Origin: Echinostoma caproni
Taxonomy: Eukaryota; Platyhelminthes; Trematoda; Plagiorchiida; Echinostomatidae
Direction: 5' to 3'
Length of the DNA: 32,825 nt
NCBI GenBank assembly: GCA_900618425.1
Contig: UZAN01040659.1
Coordinates: 27,012-59,836, forward strand
Shown: positions 1 through 13,729 of the stretch, in pieces
Layout: the number at the start of each line of letters is the position of its first letter
Numbering within the stretch: the stretch's first letter is position 1
Made by a program: the position numbers and the translations under genes
Notes under the pieces: generated by a model
Told to the model about the DNA's origin: nothing
The model's database searches: none
The model's input: only the letters and a program-made list of their open reading frames with translations

Positions 1-352
1 AGACGCCTGGCCGGTTGGATGAAAGACACCACCCAGCTTGGCTCAGTCAGGGACCGATAAAGGCAGGTGCGAGTGCCGAGTGGTCGAGACGAGTCACACC
101 GTCGATGTGCGGAAATCGTTCCGTCCACTCTATTTACTGACGAGGATCCGGTCTAAGGATGTGAAAGCTCCGTTGTTATCTACAGCAGAGGCGATAGCAA
201 TTAGAATAAACAAACCCCATTATGTGCACACAAACAGTTCGTTAAATCCCTTTCCCTCCCATGGCCATGTGTCTGAAGTGCCCCCACCTAATACCTCAGT
301 CAAATATTCACACTCCGCAAGGGATTATCACCAATTGTGCGATCAGTGTTAA
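1..352 (+). mobile_element. Penelope-like element, 3'-terminal coding remnant (lineage A)
   Basis: This is the cut-off 3' end of a Penelope-like retroelement. The translated sequence resembles the region between the GIY-YIG endonuclease and the end of the protein in this family. A stretch reading ETSHTVDVRKSFRPLY sits at about 86-155, followed by a block with AEAIAIR near 185-205, where the family has an 'AEA.AIR...P.LC' block. Positions 1-60 read in frame 1 (a WMKDTTQLGSVRDR stretch, then a stop) and the rest reads in frame 2, so at least one frameshift is present. The Cys expected after the AEAIAIR block is not seen, because the sequence goes on as HYVHTN. It differs clearly from the Penelope-like element at 28.4-29.8 kb. 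I recognised it from family memory rather than an alignment, so identity is moderate. It continues beyond the left edge. Confidence 0.5.
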
Positions 353-357
353 TACAT

Positions 358-360
358 NNN
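358..360. other. Unresolved bases (NNN)
   Basis: Three ambiguous bases. Similar ambiguities occur at 11406-11407 and 11601. They look like low-coverage positions in a draft assembly rather than scaffold gaps, because flanking sequence is continuous. Confidence 0.9.
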
Positions 361-3300
361 CCTGAACGTCCATTTTTCACATACTAAAACCCTGATTTGA
401 CTGTCTCCCGTGTTATTTCCGAGTTATATACTGTGCTGTAATTGGCCAATAGATAAAGCTCTGAAACCAAGCTTGTTCACCACATCTCTGTTTCTTAACG
501 AATCTATCGGAATTATTCACTCTTTTTTCTTTACTGTTGTTGACGCCTTGGCGAGAGTGAGCAAGCACCATGACAACCATGAAGTTTCATTGGAGTTTGA
601 CACGAGTCACTTGGTCTTTTTTTCCGAAGGTGTATACGGCTAGCCCTCACACAGCCAATTGCAGACTAGATGACAAAGTGTGAGTACATGATTGCCGGTG
701 GCTACTAATGACTTATTTACCGTTCGGTAGTACAGTTTGCTCTAACAAGAACAAATTCGAGTCTAGTGTTTCCCAAATAGACGTTTGGTTGGATGAACTA
801 AAGGCTGCTCATGAAGATGATTTTGGGAAGATAATCAGTTTAAAATCAATAGAGTAAAAGACCAGAAAAGTCACAAATACATATTGAAAGAGCAGAATCT
901 GTATCGCTTCTTAACCATACAGTCGAGGTAATTAACTACTATCACGATTATACAAAAAAAATTGCTGAACTACATAGTATGATCAATTTAGAACAATGTC
1001 GCATTTCCCCCAGTCATTATTGCAACACACGCGCACTATTTACGTTGGAATATTATCATTCGTGTCTTTGATATAATAATGAGGATCAAAGACATGATTC
1101 TCTTCAACTCCTCTGAGTATTGGTCAATGATTAACACTCACGTGGTTAGTTTTGTTGGAGGTCATGACAGCTCATTAGTACTTTCTTGGTTGTTTGTTGC
1201 TCTGATATGGGTGACACGCGACCGACCATAGGAGTGACTTTCAAAGGATTGCTTCAGACATTCATACACAACTGAGATTAGGGATAAGAGTCATTTATGT
1301 GTGGACGCAAAAGTTCAGCATAAGCTATTTATCATGAGCACAAATTCAGACAGACCGGCTCATACATAGAGTCGTCTAACTGATTTATCTATAGGCTGTA
1401 AGAATGCATCGCTGTTCGTCTAGCATTCGATAAATTCCACTCTCTCCCTCTCAGAGATCATTGCACACACAAGGTTGCACTTCCAAAGGATCACTGGTCA
1501 AAACACACGGGTCATATGTCTGTGGTGTTGACTAAAAGCGTCAGATGAAGAAAGGTTTACTTAATAAGGGATCATCGTCATGTCATATAAGCTCATCGCT
1601 TATCCTTGTTCCGAGTGCTAGGAACAACTTCATTCATGTGCGTGGGATCACTTCTGTTGTCATCAATGTATGGTAGAACTCATGAGTTCGAATTCAGAAC
1701 CGATCTTGGAGGCTCGCTTTCCGATAAACGATGGGCATGAATAACAGTCAGTTACACGAACCCGGAATTTTATCCAACCGATTATGTTGCTATGGTCTCA
1801 AACTTCATTTCTTTTGTGTGGACGACGGGGAGGGGGGCATGCCTGGGTCAAAGCAACGTTCGTGCACATCAGGAAGATTATTACCCTTTTTATTTACTCT
1901 CTACAAACGCTTTTAGCTAGCTGGGGTTTATGGTGGAGTGCAACATTTTCTTAGTATCCACTATCGGCATAAGAAGATGGCGTTATTCAGGAGGTGTGAA
2001 TTTAGCGAATGCACAGTGAGTGTCTGCATCGCTAAACTTTCGCACTTCATGCATTCAACTGAATTTTAGTTAGTTGTTCAATTTCTCATCAGTTACGTTC
2101 GAGAATCCCACATTTAGATTGAATCGTAAGCGGGTGAGCCATAGGGCTTTCATTTTCTTTCTGTTATTTGCTAGACTTTCTCATATATACAGAAAAGCGT
2201 GAAAAATGTGTTTACATTGAAGCTATAAACGAAGTAGAAAATGAGAACTGGTACTGTGAACTGAGTTCAAACAAAAAAGAACAAATGTAGCTCCTCGATG
2301 ATCAAAGAACATCCGATGAGATATAGTAGGATTCACTTTCTAAGTTGATGGACGGAATCAACCAAGAAGATTTGATGATATTCGAAACCCAGATGCATAC
2401 ATTCATTCATTGGGATACCGCCTTTCTATCTCATTTCGGCTCTAAAGTCCGCAAAATAAATCGTTTTTTAATTATTTTTCTTGAATATGTGGTGTTGCTG
2501 CCACCGCCACTGTCGCCTTCAGGATTCAGAAACACGTCCTTCGAGGAGGCAAGACCTTAGTCGTTTGACCACCACCATCACCATCGATTGATTTGATCAG
2601 CATTGTTTTGCACACTTGGAATTTGTTAAAAGCCAAACTTGACTTATGAAATTCCTTTAAAATAACACACTTGACAAACTCGTCAAATTCAGTTGCATTC
2701 GGTAACACCAAAACGTAATTACTACGAAAAGATAAATGTTCACCATTTTTTGCCTTGGGTCATTCTGATTTGCGTGTCTACCGTTTGTATCCGTCGATGC
2801 TGTCACCATAGCTCCCTACGGGGTATATCCAGGCGATACCTAAAGACACAGAAGACCCGTTGCGTAGATGTGTACGGTCAACCTCCCTTTTCCATCAGTC
2901 CAGTTAGTTAGTCAATTCCAGATGAAATCTAAGTGAATATGAATGGGCGATCACCGTTAACCGGTCGTTCATTCACAAATGGTAGCAGACGATGCTGTTA
3001 GATAACAAGGGCCGGAGAAAGTGTCCACCGAAATCAATCAATCGATTTTGCTGATAAGTTGTTCAGTCAGTCAATCTTTGTGATCGTAGAGCCTACAAAG
3101 ACCATGGTTATAGATTAAGGCCGAAGAATAGCAGTGACAGATGAATTGACCTCTTAGCGATTCATGGACATGAACACACCGTGGGTTAGATGTCAATACT
3201 AGGTGACTCATAATCAAACAAATCTCCCCTCTTTCATCCTTACTAATCCATTTTCGGTCATAATGTGATGACGTAACTTCCTGTGAACTGTGGCTGTTTT

Positions 3301-6300
3301 AAGTCCATCTCATAAACTTTTTACCGGATGATGTTGACAGATAATGGATGCGTTCGCACTAAAATAAACAATGCTCCCGGTAAAAGAGATAAACATTCAT
3401 ATGAGGGAATCCGAGTTGAATTCAGATTCGTCCTAATCAGGGCGATCTGCATCCAATGTACTGACAATCGGGCACTTTGATTGCATGATGAGGATCATGA
3501 GAACCGCTATTGTTCAACGATCAATATCACATACATTTGATTTGCCACCGCGAATTAGTCGCTCCCATAACCGAACAATTAGTTGGTCATTGAGACGATG
3601 TGGTTTATCCGTTCTACTATTTTTCTAACGGATTTGTTTTATTAAAAAGTGCTGCTGAAAAATTGTGGTTCATACCGTCATCACTATTCAAACGGTGTTG
3701 AAATCGAACAAGTAATCAATAAGTTTAGTTATTGAGTGTTTTTTAACTGTTTTTTATAGTATTCGATTCCTTTACGCCATGCAACATTCATCAGAGTGGC
3801 TTGGAAAGAACCTCCTCATATTCCCCTTGCCTTCCACGCATGGAAAACAAACGTAGGGCAAATGATGACTTATAAAAGTGAGCTTATGAAGAGTTAGCGG
3901 AGGCACATTTTTAACTATTTCTGCCTCACGACATTTTTGCAGAGAACTTGGTTCTGCTAAGTTTGGTCTTCTATTTCCACAGCTGGCAAAGTTGTAACCA
4001 CCATTCTAAATACGGGATCCAAGTTCTTTCTTGCTGGTATTACTGGTATTAAACGAAAATTACATGAAAATCCAATCAGTTAACACAATCGAATATTCTT
4101 TAGACCCACTACTAACTTACTACGTTGACCATTAATAGAACCGAATGTCAAGCTTTGAGGGTTATATGATAGCAACCGAAAAATGAAATGTGATTATTAT
4201 CTTATGAAATGATACTTCGAAATTTTAACCGGGTCACCAACTATGTGATTAACTTCTTTCGTTACGGAGAGCATTGTTAATAAATAAAACTCGGATATAT
4301 GACAATAATGGAGGTGATGGGTTTGTACCATGTTAGGAAACCCGACACGACATTTCGTCACGTTAAAGTACTGGAATATTGATCAATTTTTCGCGTCAGA
4401 TTTTGTTCTGGCAGCGTTGGTAACAAAATGAGTACCCCACATACACTACTTCGAAGGACCTCACAGTTGCGGTTGTAATCTAGTCCTGGTTAGACGTACG
4501 GACTGACCAATAGAAAGATTCATAAATCGTCGTTATGTCTTCCATCACAAGCTCACGACGAGAAATACTGTTACTGAAGTACTTCCCAAGGTGACTTTCA
4601 CTCCAATAATAATAAACTAATAATCTATCACGGCAGGCTTACCCTTTTATCTGGACCACACACATGAAGACACAAACAGAATAAGATAAACAATCAACTC
4701 ACCAATCCTGGTTTTTGTCTTATCTCATGAGCAGCGCGGTATGATTCACTGGATCTCTCAATCAGCCTATTTAGGGTACACAATAACCTTATACTGATTC
4801 ATGTGTAATGGAACGTTAGAGCAGATGGTCACGTTTGTTCAAACCCTTTCTGGGGGTGGCTGATTTAAGAATGTGTTTGCAGTGCAAAACTCATCCCTCG
4901 GTCTTGGAAGAGGGGGCGCTTCGTTTAGCATGTTGGAAATAATGAGCGGTGCGTGCCCACGGAATCCCATGAAACGTGGATGTGCCCGGACTTACCGGAC
5001 AATCATCAGATCCACTTCACAAGCAATGAAGATGTCACCTCGGCTGGTGAAGAAACGTTTGTAAACAAATTGTCAAGCTTGGCAAACAGGTGAAAATGAA
5101 TAGTTCATGTACAGAGCCTAACAAGGACTAAGCAAGAACTGTGAAAATACTGAAGAAATCAAAAGAATATCAAATTTTAGGTTGTGACATTCGAGGATAG
5201 TAACCATGATTCTGTGGTAATGCGTTTCACCTTATGAGCGAGTCTTCTGTAGGTAAACAAAATTCAAGTAGAAGCGTAACAAACTGTGCATCCCTTCTGG
5301 TACCGTAGTTTTTCCATGAACACAATAAAAAGTAAGCCCAAGGTGTTGAAATACTGCGCCTTCATTTATTCAAGAAGTACTGGAAAAGAGCACAATCACA
5401 CAGCACAAACACATTGTGTAGTTGCTGGCATAGTGTCGTCAATACTGCGAACCGTTCAATCCCACCAGTAATGGAATCAGGGACCTCATAGAAAGAACAT
5501 GGACTTGTTGTCAGCTCGACTAGAGGACAGCTGATCCGACTCCCGTATTATTTTTTAAGCAGGACGTTTCGCAGTTGATCCGTACCCATTTAAAATGCTC
5601 ACTAGCGTTCTATTGTTTACGTCTTACTCAATCTCAAAACCGCAAATTCCATTCTACAATCATATGGAATGTTTTACTATTCATTCTTTTTCCACTAGCA
5701 GCACACAGAGCCCGCGATACACACTCGATACATGCATCACCACTGAATTTAGTTTGGAGAACTTGTGGCTGATTTAGTTTACCGTGGAAGGAAGCATGCA
5801 ACAGTTGAATTGTGACAACTATCAAAAGATCAGATACCCCGTGGAACAGCAAACCAACCAACTAATATATTCCTCAGCAAACGTTCTTCTCGTAGTAGCG
5901 GAACATGAAGCCAATCAATAGGGTTCAATTGCTGTATTGTGGTGTGCATGTTACCGGTTGTTATGATGATAATGATCTGTTGTAACCATGACATCTCTTC
6001 TAATCATAGAAGATCGTACGAACACTTCACTTCCATGTCTCATTTTGGCAAAAGATGCGATACAGATGAAATCGTCCGTTTGCGATTCGCTGTGGCGCAG
6101 CGTTGAAGACACCCTATCCTAGAGAGGAAGACATTTTTATCGCTCTTCAGAATCAAACACACAAAAAGTGATCCGTAAAATGACCAGTTGCTAAGGTCAG
6201 TAGTTTCAACAAAAAGATAGATCCAACAGTTTCGTCCAGTTGGAGTAAAGCACCTGACATCTGATCAGTCTATCCTCACTTCAGAACATATGCTGTACCC

Positions 6301-6650
6301 CCACCTAGTAGCATACCCTTGAACTGAAAACCTCAGACTGTCAGACAATTCATACCACATCGAAGACATTTCAGACAGAACGGGGACTAGTGTAAGGAAA
6401 CTGACTCTGAACGATGTTGAAAAATAATGAATTTTCCGGTCGCAACATGAATAAGCACTTGAAAGCAATTGACGAGCGATGGAAAACGATTAGTTTCCAT
6501 TCTGATTGCCCCGGAATGCCGGCATCGGCTTTGGCACGAAAGCCAAAGAAGCCGTGTAGGAGGGTGATAATTGTATGGTGAACAGATCTATCGAGACCAA
6601 TTGAGGGTTATTTACCATTACATTGAAATTGATTACGATTTACTCTATTG
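361..6650. other. Spacer without recognisable genes
   Basis: About 6.3 kb of AT-rich sequence. Open frames are short (up to about 77 codons), lie in all frames, and none resembles a known family. I found no tRNA, rRNA, tandem array or long inverted repeat by eye. Short runs of CCACC/ACC triplets near 2498-2590 give only low-complexity peptides. The frame at 4873-5064 (63 codons) has slightly richer GC but no recognisable motif. Confidence 0.5.
6529..6548. repeat. Short hairpin
   Basis: CTTTGGC at 6529-6535 pairs with GCCAAAG at 6542-6548 around a 6-base loop. An alternative register pairs GGCTTT with AAAGCC. The surroundings are GC-richer than their flanks. It was compared with the histone 3' stem-loop and does not fit, because that element has a 4-base loop. 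It is probably incidental. Confidence 0.3.
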
Positions 6651-6652
6651 CA

Positions 6653-6684
<32 letters not shown>
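6653..6684. repeat. AAT trinucleotide microsatellite
   Basis: An uninterrupted run of the AAT unit, 32 bases and about 10.7 copies, in an otherwise unremarkable AT-rich spacer. It would be a usable length-polymorphism marker. No coding role is apparent. Confidence 0.95.
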
Positions 6685-7429
6685 GTAAATGAAGTCAGGT
6701 GAATCTATATGCTATTTGGCCTGTGAAATTTCAGCGTGACTCACAAATCAAAGTGGAGTGAGAAAGCAACATGCTAAAAACGAATATAAACAAGGGATGA
6801 TGAACTTTAAGGTATCGGGGAAAGGGTAGCAATAGTCTGTGGGTGAGTTCATTTAGGATGGGATAGGAAACAAGAGACAAATTTGAGGATTTCAGTGTAC
6901 AAACAGTGGTAGTCAGCATCAAACAAAAGACATTTGGTCAACTGGTCACAACATGCAACTCAATGCTTGTGAATGACGAAGCTGATAAGACCATTAGGGA
7001 TTGTGCCCAGAATCAGAGTAGGATTTCAACAGACCTGACGAACACATTAAAATTATTATCTATTCCAAACCCAGATAAAAATGATAGAGGAGGAATGCAG
7101 TCATTGGAACACGAAGCGGGCAATAATAAATTGAAGTGCTAAGCACTGAGTGACACCAAGTATTCCAAGTCTACAAGTGTAAAGGAATAAGTAAGAGAAA
7201 CGTGCGCAGACCCGATTGTGTGAGAAAACACTTAAATATTTAATGTAGTTGGACTACTAGTAGGTAAAGATAAAATGCTCCCGGGAGATGGGCTGTTGGT
7301 TTAAAGAGTTATCACCACACCTTGAAACATTTAATTGCACTCACCAACTTTGGTGATCCAAGCCTCCAAGATAACGTCAGCGCAGAGGTTGAGCGTTACA
7401 GTTTCTGGACAATTTGGACAAGATTAACT

Positions 7430-7732
7430 CTACCAAGTAATGAACCTCATCTCCAATGATTTTTTCCCTGTATCTCGGTAACGGTTGTACCTCGGCACAC
7501 GAAAACTAGTGGGATTGGTGACTCCTGATTCGTGATTCATGTCCATTTCGGTAACTACTTCGGGATTTAGACCAGGTGCATATGATAGGCTCTCCGTGCC
7601 GGAGAGGGCTGATTGCAGATAGTTGTTTGTAAGGTGATCTGATAGCAATATCATATGCACAACTGCAACGAAAAATAACTGCGAGGAATAGTTAGAAAAA
7701 GGGAGGGAGAATAGAATGATTCGATAAAACAC
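7430..7732 (-). CDS. Unidentified 100-codon open frame
   Basis: I do not recognise this frame. The first third is hydrophobic, with a run near residues 15-32 that could be a signal or membrane segment. The rest is hydrophilic with Pro, Arg and Tyr residues (for example VPRYNRYRDTGKK near the C-terminus). No neighbouring splice-linked exon could be identified. It may be chance. I list it only because it is longer and compositionally more protein-like than most frames in this spacer. Confidence 0.12.
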   Translation of the reverse strand: MFYRIILFSLPFSNYSSQLFFVAVVHMILLSDHLTNNYLQSALSGTESLSYAPGLNPEVVTEMDMNHESGVTNPTSFRVPRYNRYRDTGKKSLEMRFITW

Positions 7733-10427
7733 ATCAAAGTTGATTTGAGGAACCGAAGAAAGTTCGGTACCAGAGTAGGTTCATTGCTTTTCGGTTGAGA
7801 AATATTCAAAGGAATCATTGCAGATATCTAACTAAACACCACAGTTATGGGGGAAATGCGGTAGTTTGACTTGGTTCACGGCTCCAAAAGCACTTGCGTA
7901 ATCAAGAAAGTCGAGTCTTATAGTCCGGAGGACATTACCCAAGAAAAATTGTAGTAATCGGAATGACTATGAGTACCTTTATAAAGCTGACCGGTAGATG
8001 GAATGAAGTCTGCTCTAGAGAACTCGATAAATATAATGATTTATATCTTCAACATCCATATGACGGTTTTTCCGCATATCACAGAGCTATTTTACCTCCA
8101 GATTTATCTCCCGACAGCTCTTATTACCATGGCTGAACTCAGTAACACAGCTGTTTGAGTTCATGAATCTAATTAGTGCTAAGTAGAGTCAGGGGTCTAC
8201 GTAAATGGCGTATTTTCTCGAATATAATCCTGATCACCTGCAAACCGATGGCGTTTCATACGTGGAGACGGAAGTTGATTTAGAGGGACGTAAACCGTCT
8301 TGACAGTAAATGTGAATGTTTTTTGATATCCCGAGATGATGATGAATTAAATACAAATAGGTCAAATATGACCTCAAGTCGAGTGGAGAGAATCACAACA
8401 TTGATCAGGCTCGATTAGGTTGAAAGAAAACGGTTGATGCAGTTAAAATATCCATACCTATGATTAAATGTGAAGCAAGCGGTACATAAAGCACTGCAAC
8501 ATCAAAATTTCAAATATCTTGTAAGATTAAAAACCTTATGATAATTATATAAAGAAACCTACTAAGGAATTGAGGTCTATGATGGATTAGAAAAACAAAC
8601 ACTTAATAAACATAAATTAAAAAATGGAATAACCATACCATTTACGGTTTTCGAAGATCATCACCTCCATTGGTGGATATTTTTGCTGGACGATCGCTTC
8701 GTCAGATACCATAGCCATTGTGTCTTACTAAGTCATTTCCGATAACAGTGTAACTGACATTTCTGGAGTAAAATGACATCGATACTCTTGTACGTAAACC
8801 AGTAGCACAGATTGCTGAGATCACCAAACTTTTTCAAGGGCGAGTGAATAATAGCAGAGGTTACCGATGGGACGCAATCTGAGAGCAAGGCTTCAGCCTA
8901 CAACACGTTCGGTCACAAACTTTGTTGAGTAAACGTTTGGATCGACTGTGCATGGAGTTGTCAAAAAAGGAAAATTCCGATTGCCCACAGCAGGAGGTGG
9001 GGACATGAAAATCCCGCGAATGTAGGACAGTGTAAAACCTGCTCATAGGATGTGTTCGTGACAAATATTTCCTCAGAGAAAAAATAAACAAGAAGCAAGC
9101 TTTACATGTCAATTGTCCCGATCGTTTCAAGAAGGATGCATCTTTTGAAAACAGATATCTCACATATCTGTCACAATCGATCTGAGAGTGCATAAGAGAT
9201 TAAATGAACCACATTATAACTCTAAGTGACAACCAAATCCTTATCCTCAGTTCAGTTTGGATAGGGCAGAAAATGGTCACGGCCATTCGAGATTCCAATT
9301 AACAGACATGTCGGCCTCCACCAGAATTTGAACAGCCTCCTTCTCCTCTCACTGCGTCCGTTCGCATTCGTCGTATTTCGATTCGGCTGGTTACCTAACG
9401 TGATATGATAAGTGCCGGGTACTTCAGTTTTGTCCGTGACTCTTACGGTTCAGAACCGAAATAACAAGTATCAATGTAAGATTGGTGAGTCATTCGGCAA
9501 TCACGTGAGAAAATCAGTGTGAAAATATGAAAACACCTTGACTTATCTTTCGACGACTTTTTTAACCTCAAATGTCCTCAATACCTTATTCCCCGCTCAT
9601 ATGGTACACCAAACTTGGTTGCTGTAATGCATTCCAATCACTGATAGATCGACGGTCAGATTTATAGTGCCAGAATTTACGCACAATCGGTAGTAGAATC
9701 AGATGTGTCTGGTTTGGAATTCAAAACATTCCTGATTTTTCGACAGTAGAATCAATGGTTAAAACGGCGGGATAAAAAATAAATCATGAACTTATGAAGG
9801 CATTCGTGAAATGATGCGGTCAGATTAGGTCACGAGCGAAACGGAGTTAGAATGGATTTTCTAGTGTCATCTATAGTCTATGTTTTGGCTAACAGACGAT
9901 TCTGCGTATCCCCAAATGTACTTTTAATTGACCTGGAATGAACTTCGTTTGTGCAATTGTATCACTCGCAAGGACAACTATATTTGTCCGACCTAGTAAC
10001 AAAAACCATGTTAGTATCATTTTTGTTATCGTATTTATAATCGTAATCCCCACCACCAACCCAAACAAGAACACTGACCATAGCACTGACTTCATTTCGT
10101 CCTCCAACCTCCTACACCACCTGAACGAAACACCGACGCAACCGTTGTCAAGCTAACTGTGTACGAGTTTGGATGTTGTTCGCTCGGCAATGTGATAAAA
10201 ATTCTAATCCGATGCTTGCGTCAGTCGGGGACCGATTCAGTGTGGTTACCTGGTCCGGGACAGTTAATGCACTTGTTTGTTCGTTTGATAGGCACTAGGT
10301 TCAGATCCCGGGCTAATTAACTTTTATCGATTGCATGTATCCATGAGGCTTAGGCATCAATTGAACCGCCCCACAAGATGGGAACCGATTGTCGTGCTGA
10401 GCAATCAATCTAGGCTATGCCTATCTC

Positions 10428-11007
10428 TTGATCATTCTGATACATCTTTCCCCTTTGGCTGGAAGAAAGCACTTTTTCGATGAAATATCAGCAAATATAC
10501 AACATAATCAAAATATCTCGATCGAAATGGTTAAAAAAAAGAATAGCAACAGATTTTGTGTTATTCTAACTGTAACCGGCAAAGACAATCATTTGAGAGA
10601 ATACATCGATTATTCTCATCATAATGTTTCCAATCGTGCCATTAAATCTGTACAACTATCCCAAAAACCTGATTATTTGTTTAGTGAACAATTACATGGA
10701 CTTATCATTTGCTTCCGATTTACACCTACGCGATCGATTCCCCAGTATTAAATCAGTACAAACAGATTACAAAATTCCCGAGGTTAGAAAATCCTGTTTT
10801 GTATCAGATCGGTCTGAAACCTCCGTGTTCTATGGTGATATCAGAAACCAAGACCAGATTTACAGAATACCTAGGTTTTGTGAGTACTTTATTCAAACCA
10901 CGAAGCTCATAGGGCATATGTTCTCTGAAGAACAGCGGTTGAAAATTAAGTTGTTATTTGAGACATGCATCTCGGATCAAGACGTCATATGTTTTAATTG
11001 CAAGTAG
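10428..11007 (+). CDS. Unidentified overlapping open frames (107 and 127 codons)
   Basis: Two plus-strand frames overlap: 10428-10751 and 10624-11007. The second contains a hydrophilic, charge-balanced stretch (for example YGDIRNQDQIYRIP, then an EEQRLKIK run, ending DQDVICFNCK). That looks more protein-like than the local background. I recognise no domain, and no clear splice pair joins the two frames. It could be an exon, a decayed transposon coding piece with a frameshift near 10.62-10.75 kb, or chance. Confidence 0.2.
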
Positions 11008-13729
11008 TTTAGATGGTGTAAAGTTTCCAACATCCAGTTCGTGATTAGCACAACAAAAAAATCCGTTGATTTCCTCAAAAATACCATAATTTGTTTGGGG
11101 TGAGCATATGAAATGTCGTTTGGTTGTTCAATTATTATGCTTGAACGAGGGGACGATCAAAGACGGGCTGTTTGGGCACAGTGCCACATAGACTTTAAGT
11201 GGTGGTCGGGGCGGTGAGATTTGAGCAGTGGTTGGTTTATTAGCCAACTTTTGTCTACCGATTGTTGGCTTTCGGTCATGGCTTCTCGCGGTACTTGGTT
11301 CAAAGATAATCAGTGTGCACCAGAACAACTACTCAATTATGCCGTATATCGGTCGGGTGAATGCCACCTAGACAATGCACGTCGTCAAAGGCTTGTCGAT
11401 CGCGANNCCACGGAGAACAAGCTTTGATCGAAAATTGTTTCAATGAGTCAGTATTTCTGCGTCCGTGGCAGTGCATACGTCACGAACAGAAATGAAAGAA
11501 AAAAATGGAACGAGGCGGCTATCACATACTTCGTGCGCGTTCAAGGCTTTAAATATGCGCCAAGACATAAGATGGACGATGTGATGGACGTAGAATCTAA
11601 NACAGTATTAAAATTTCCACTGGTTCAATTCAAAGCAGTCAAATAATGGGCTGGTTGAAATGGGCATTACGCAAATACTGACAAGTGGTTAATTTTAGTT
11701 TAATTTAAACTAGCAGGAATTAAACAGGCACTTTCGTGCAGCGGTTTTGATTGTTGTCTTTAGGCTACCTATTTGGAAGAATGAATGCAATGAAACAGTG
11801 CCGAGACGAAAACAACGAATTCAGTTAAACTGCAAGAACCGAAATGATCGGATGGCACCACCAACCAATCATGCGAATTTCCGTCGCCAGTGACAAATTT
11901 AGAAGCACGAATTCCGGAGTAAAAATTACTCATGCTAGTGAAACACCCTATATTAGTGGCTGTTTCAGAAATAATGTATAACTTATATTGAACCATTATC
12001 ACTATGAAGCTAAATATACAGTCCTAAAAAATGGTACAATATTCTAGTGGTTTCAAGAGGGTGCCCGATGATTTACCTGTTATATATTTCAACACTTGCC
12101 ATGGGATCATTTTGGTGTCAAGTTTCAGTTTTCAGGTTATCACGTATAGTATATATAATACATAGTGGAAGGAATGTTACAACACATTTCAATAAATCTC
12201 ACCGTTTGACTTAGTTTGTTAAATTGATGCGCCGGCTCGCGAACGGAATACGTTTCAGCTAAATTATTTAGACAACTTGTTTTTGCGCACTACTGACACG
12301 CATGCCAAATTGTCACTTATCACGATCATGGTGACCGCAAACAAATCGAGCAACTTAATCATGCCAAGACAAAATCTGTTTGGAGAAATTGTCAAAATGC
12401 TATTTAAGACAGATACATATCTCAGATTGTCCCGGTCGATCCGGTTCACAGCATAGCTCTCTCTTGTCTCCATACGATGATCTACCGAGAGCGATATGTT
12501 CTCTTTCAGATTTTATCGATCGCATACCCGTCATGTGACAAGGGGCACTGATGGAATTTTGAATCACCCCGGTCTGCGGTGGATGTTGGATCCGTGATTG
12601 GAGTTTTGTGCGTGAGATTTGGAGGTGGGGGCGCGTACGAGCGTGGACCACTTGAATGACCGTTTAAATCTGGTGCGTGAAGCAAGTGGCCGATTGTGAA
12701 GACAACCAGGGTGGTTCCATGTGTGCGTGTGCATGGTGGTCCAGAACCACCTCAGTGGCCATTTCCTGCGAGTATTTCTTTTCGTCATGAAGCGTGTTCC
12801 TACAGGTGATTACGTCTTAGAGTCCTTTTTCTGGGTCACTGGTGAGTAGTAACTTGGCACGGTATAGAAACTGATCATATCATGAATGTTCCTAGCATCA
12901 AGGTAAAACAATATTGAGGTCAATACCGTCGTGTATGATAACAACACTAAATTTAATTGAACTTATGAGTTGTATTGCATCGTATCAGTTTTTTTTGTCG
13001 CCCACCTGGATATTTCATTTCCGGGATATTCACCCCACTCCAACACACTGCACCCTAAAATCGGGCGGTATACTATCGTGCCGTCATAAACCTTGTCGCG
13101 GTGTACAACGAAATACCACGAATTCATATAAGCTTATCTAGGAGGCAATGCAAAGTCCAACGTACCGGTTGTAAACACACAAGAGATGAGAAAAAAACCG
13201 AAGAGAAAACTTACCTGTTCACCTGCACAGAGAACCAGAGCGTCCTCAACAAACAATATCGAGCGCAATACAGAAATGATCACGTCTCAAGATCAACTGG
13301 GCCAAAGCGGTTTCTTAATTCGCCTTCATGAATTACACTGTCAAGAAGCTGCTCATATTTGGCCATTGTACTGTACATCCGTAAAAATTCATGTATGCTC
13401 GTTCACCACCACATGGAGTGTCTCCGACCTCAGTACGAAATACCATAACTGTACCTGATGCGACCTTAGATGTCCATGACTAACAATTTCTTTTTATTCC
13501 ATCTTCCTCCCTACCCCGAGATTTTTTTTTGGAGACCGCATTCCATTGACTGCGAGTAGAGTCAGGTCAGCCGATAAAACATAATTGGGGAGGGCGCATT
13601 GATTTGAGTTCACATTCAGATAAGAACCAAGATACCCTACTTTGCATTCGGGCATGTTGGATCACGTTGTGATTCCGATGAATGCGGCTGAATAACTCGC
13701 GTACAAGGTCAAGCGAATTAAGTTAATCA

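Larger units (their letters stand above)
6686..13729. other. Spacer with a few unidentified reading frames
   Basis: About 7 kb of mostly AT-rich sequence. Apart from two frames listed separately (7430-7732 minus, 10428-11007 plus) I see only short frames without recognisable motifs. Ambiguous bases lie at 11406-11407 and 11601. At 10297-10307 there is a near-match (one mismatch) to a Pol III B box inside GGTTCAGATCC, but no convincing A box or tRNA fold, so no tRNA or SINE is called. Confidence 0.45.

Noticed and set aside
6529..6548. Histone 3' stem-loop
   Set aside because: Loop length and flanks do not fit, and no histone coding sequence is nearby.
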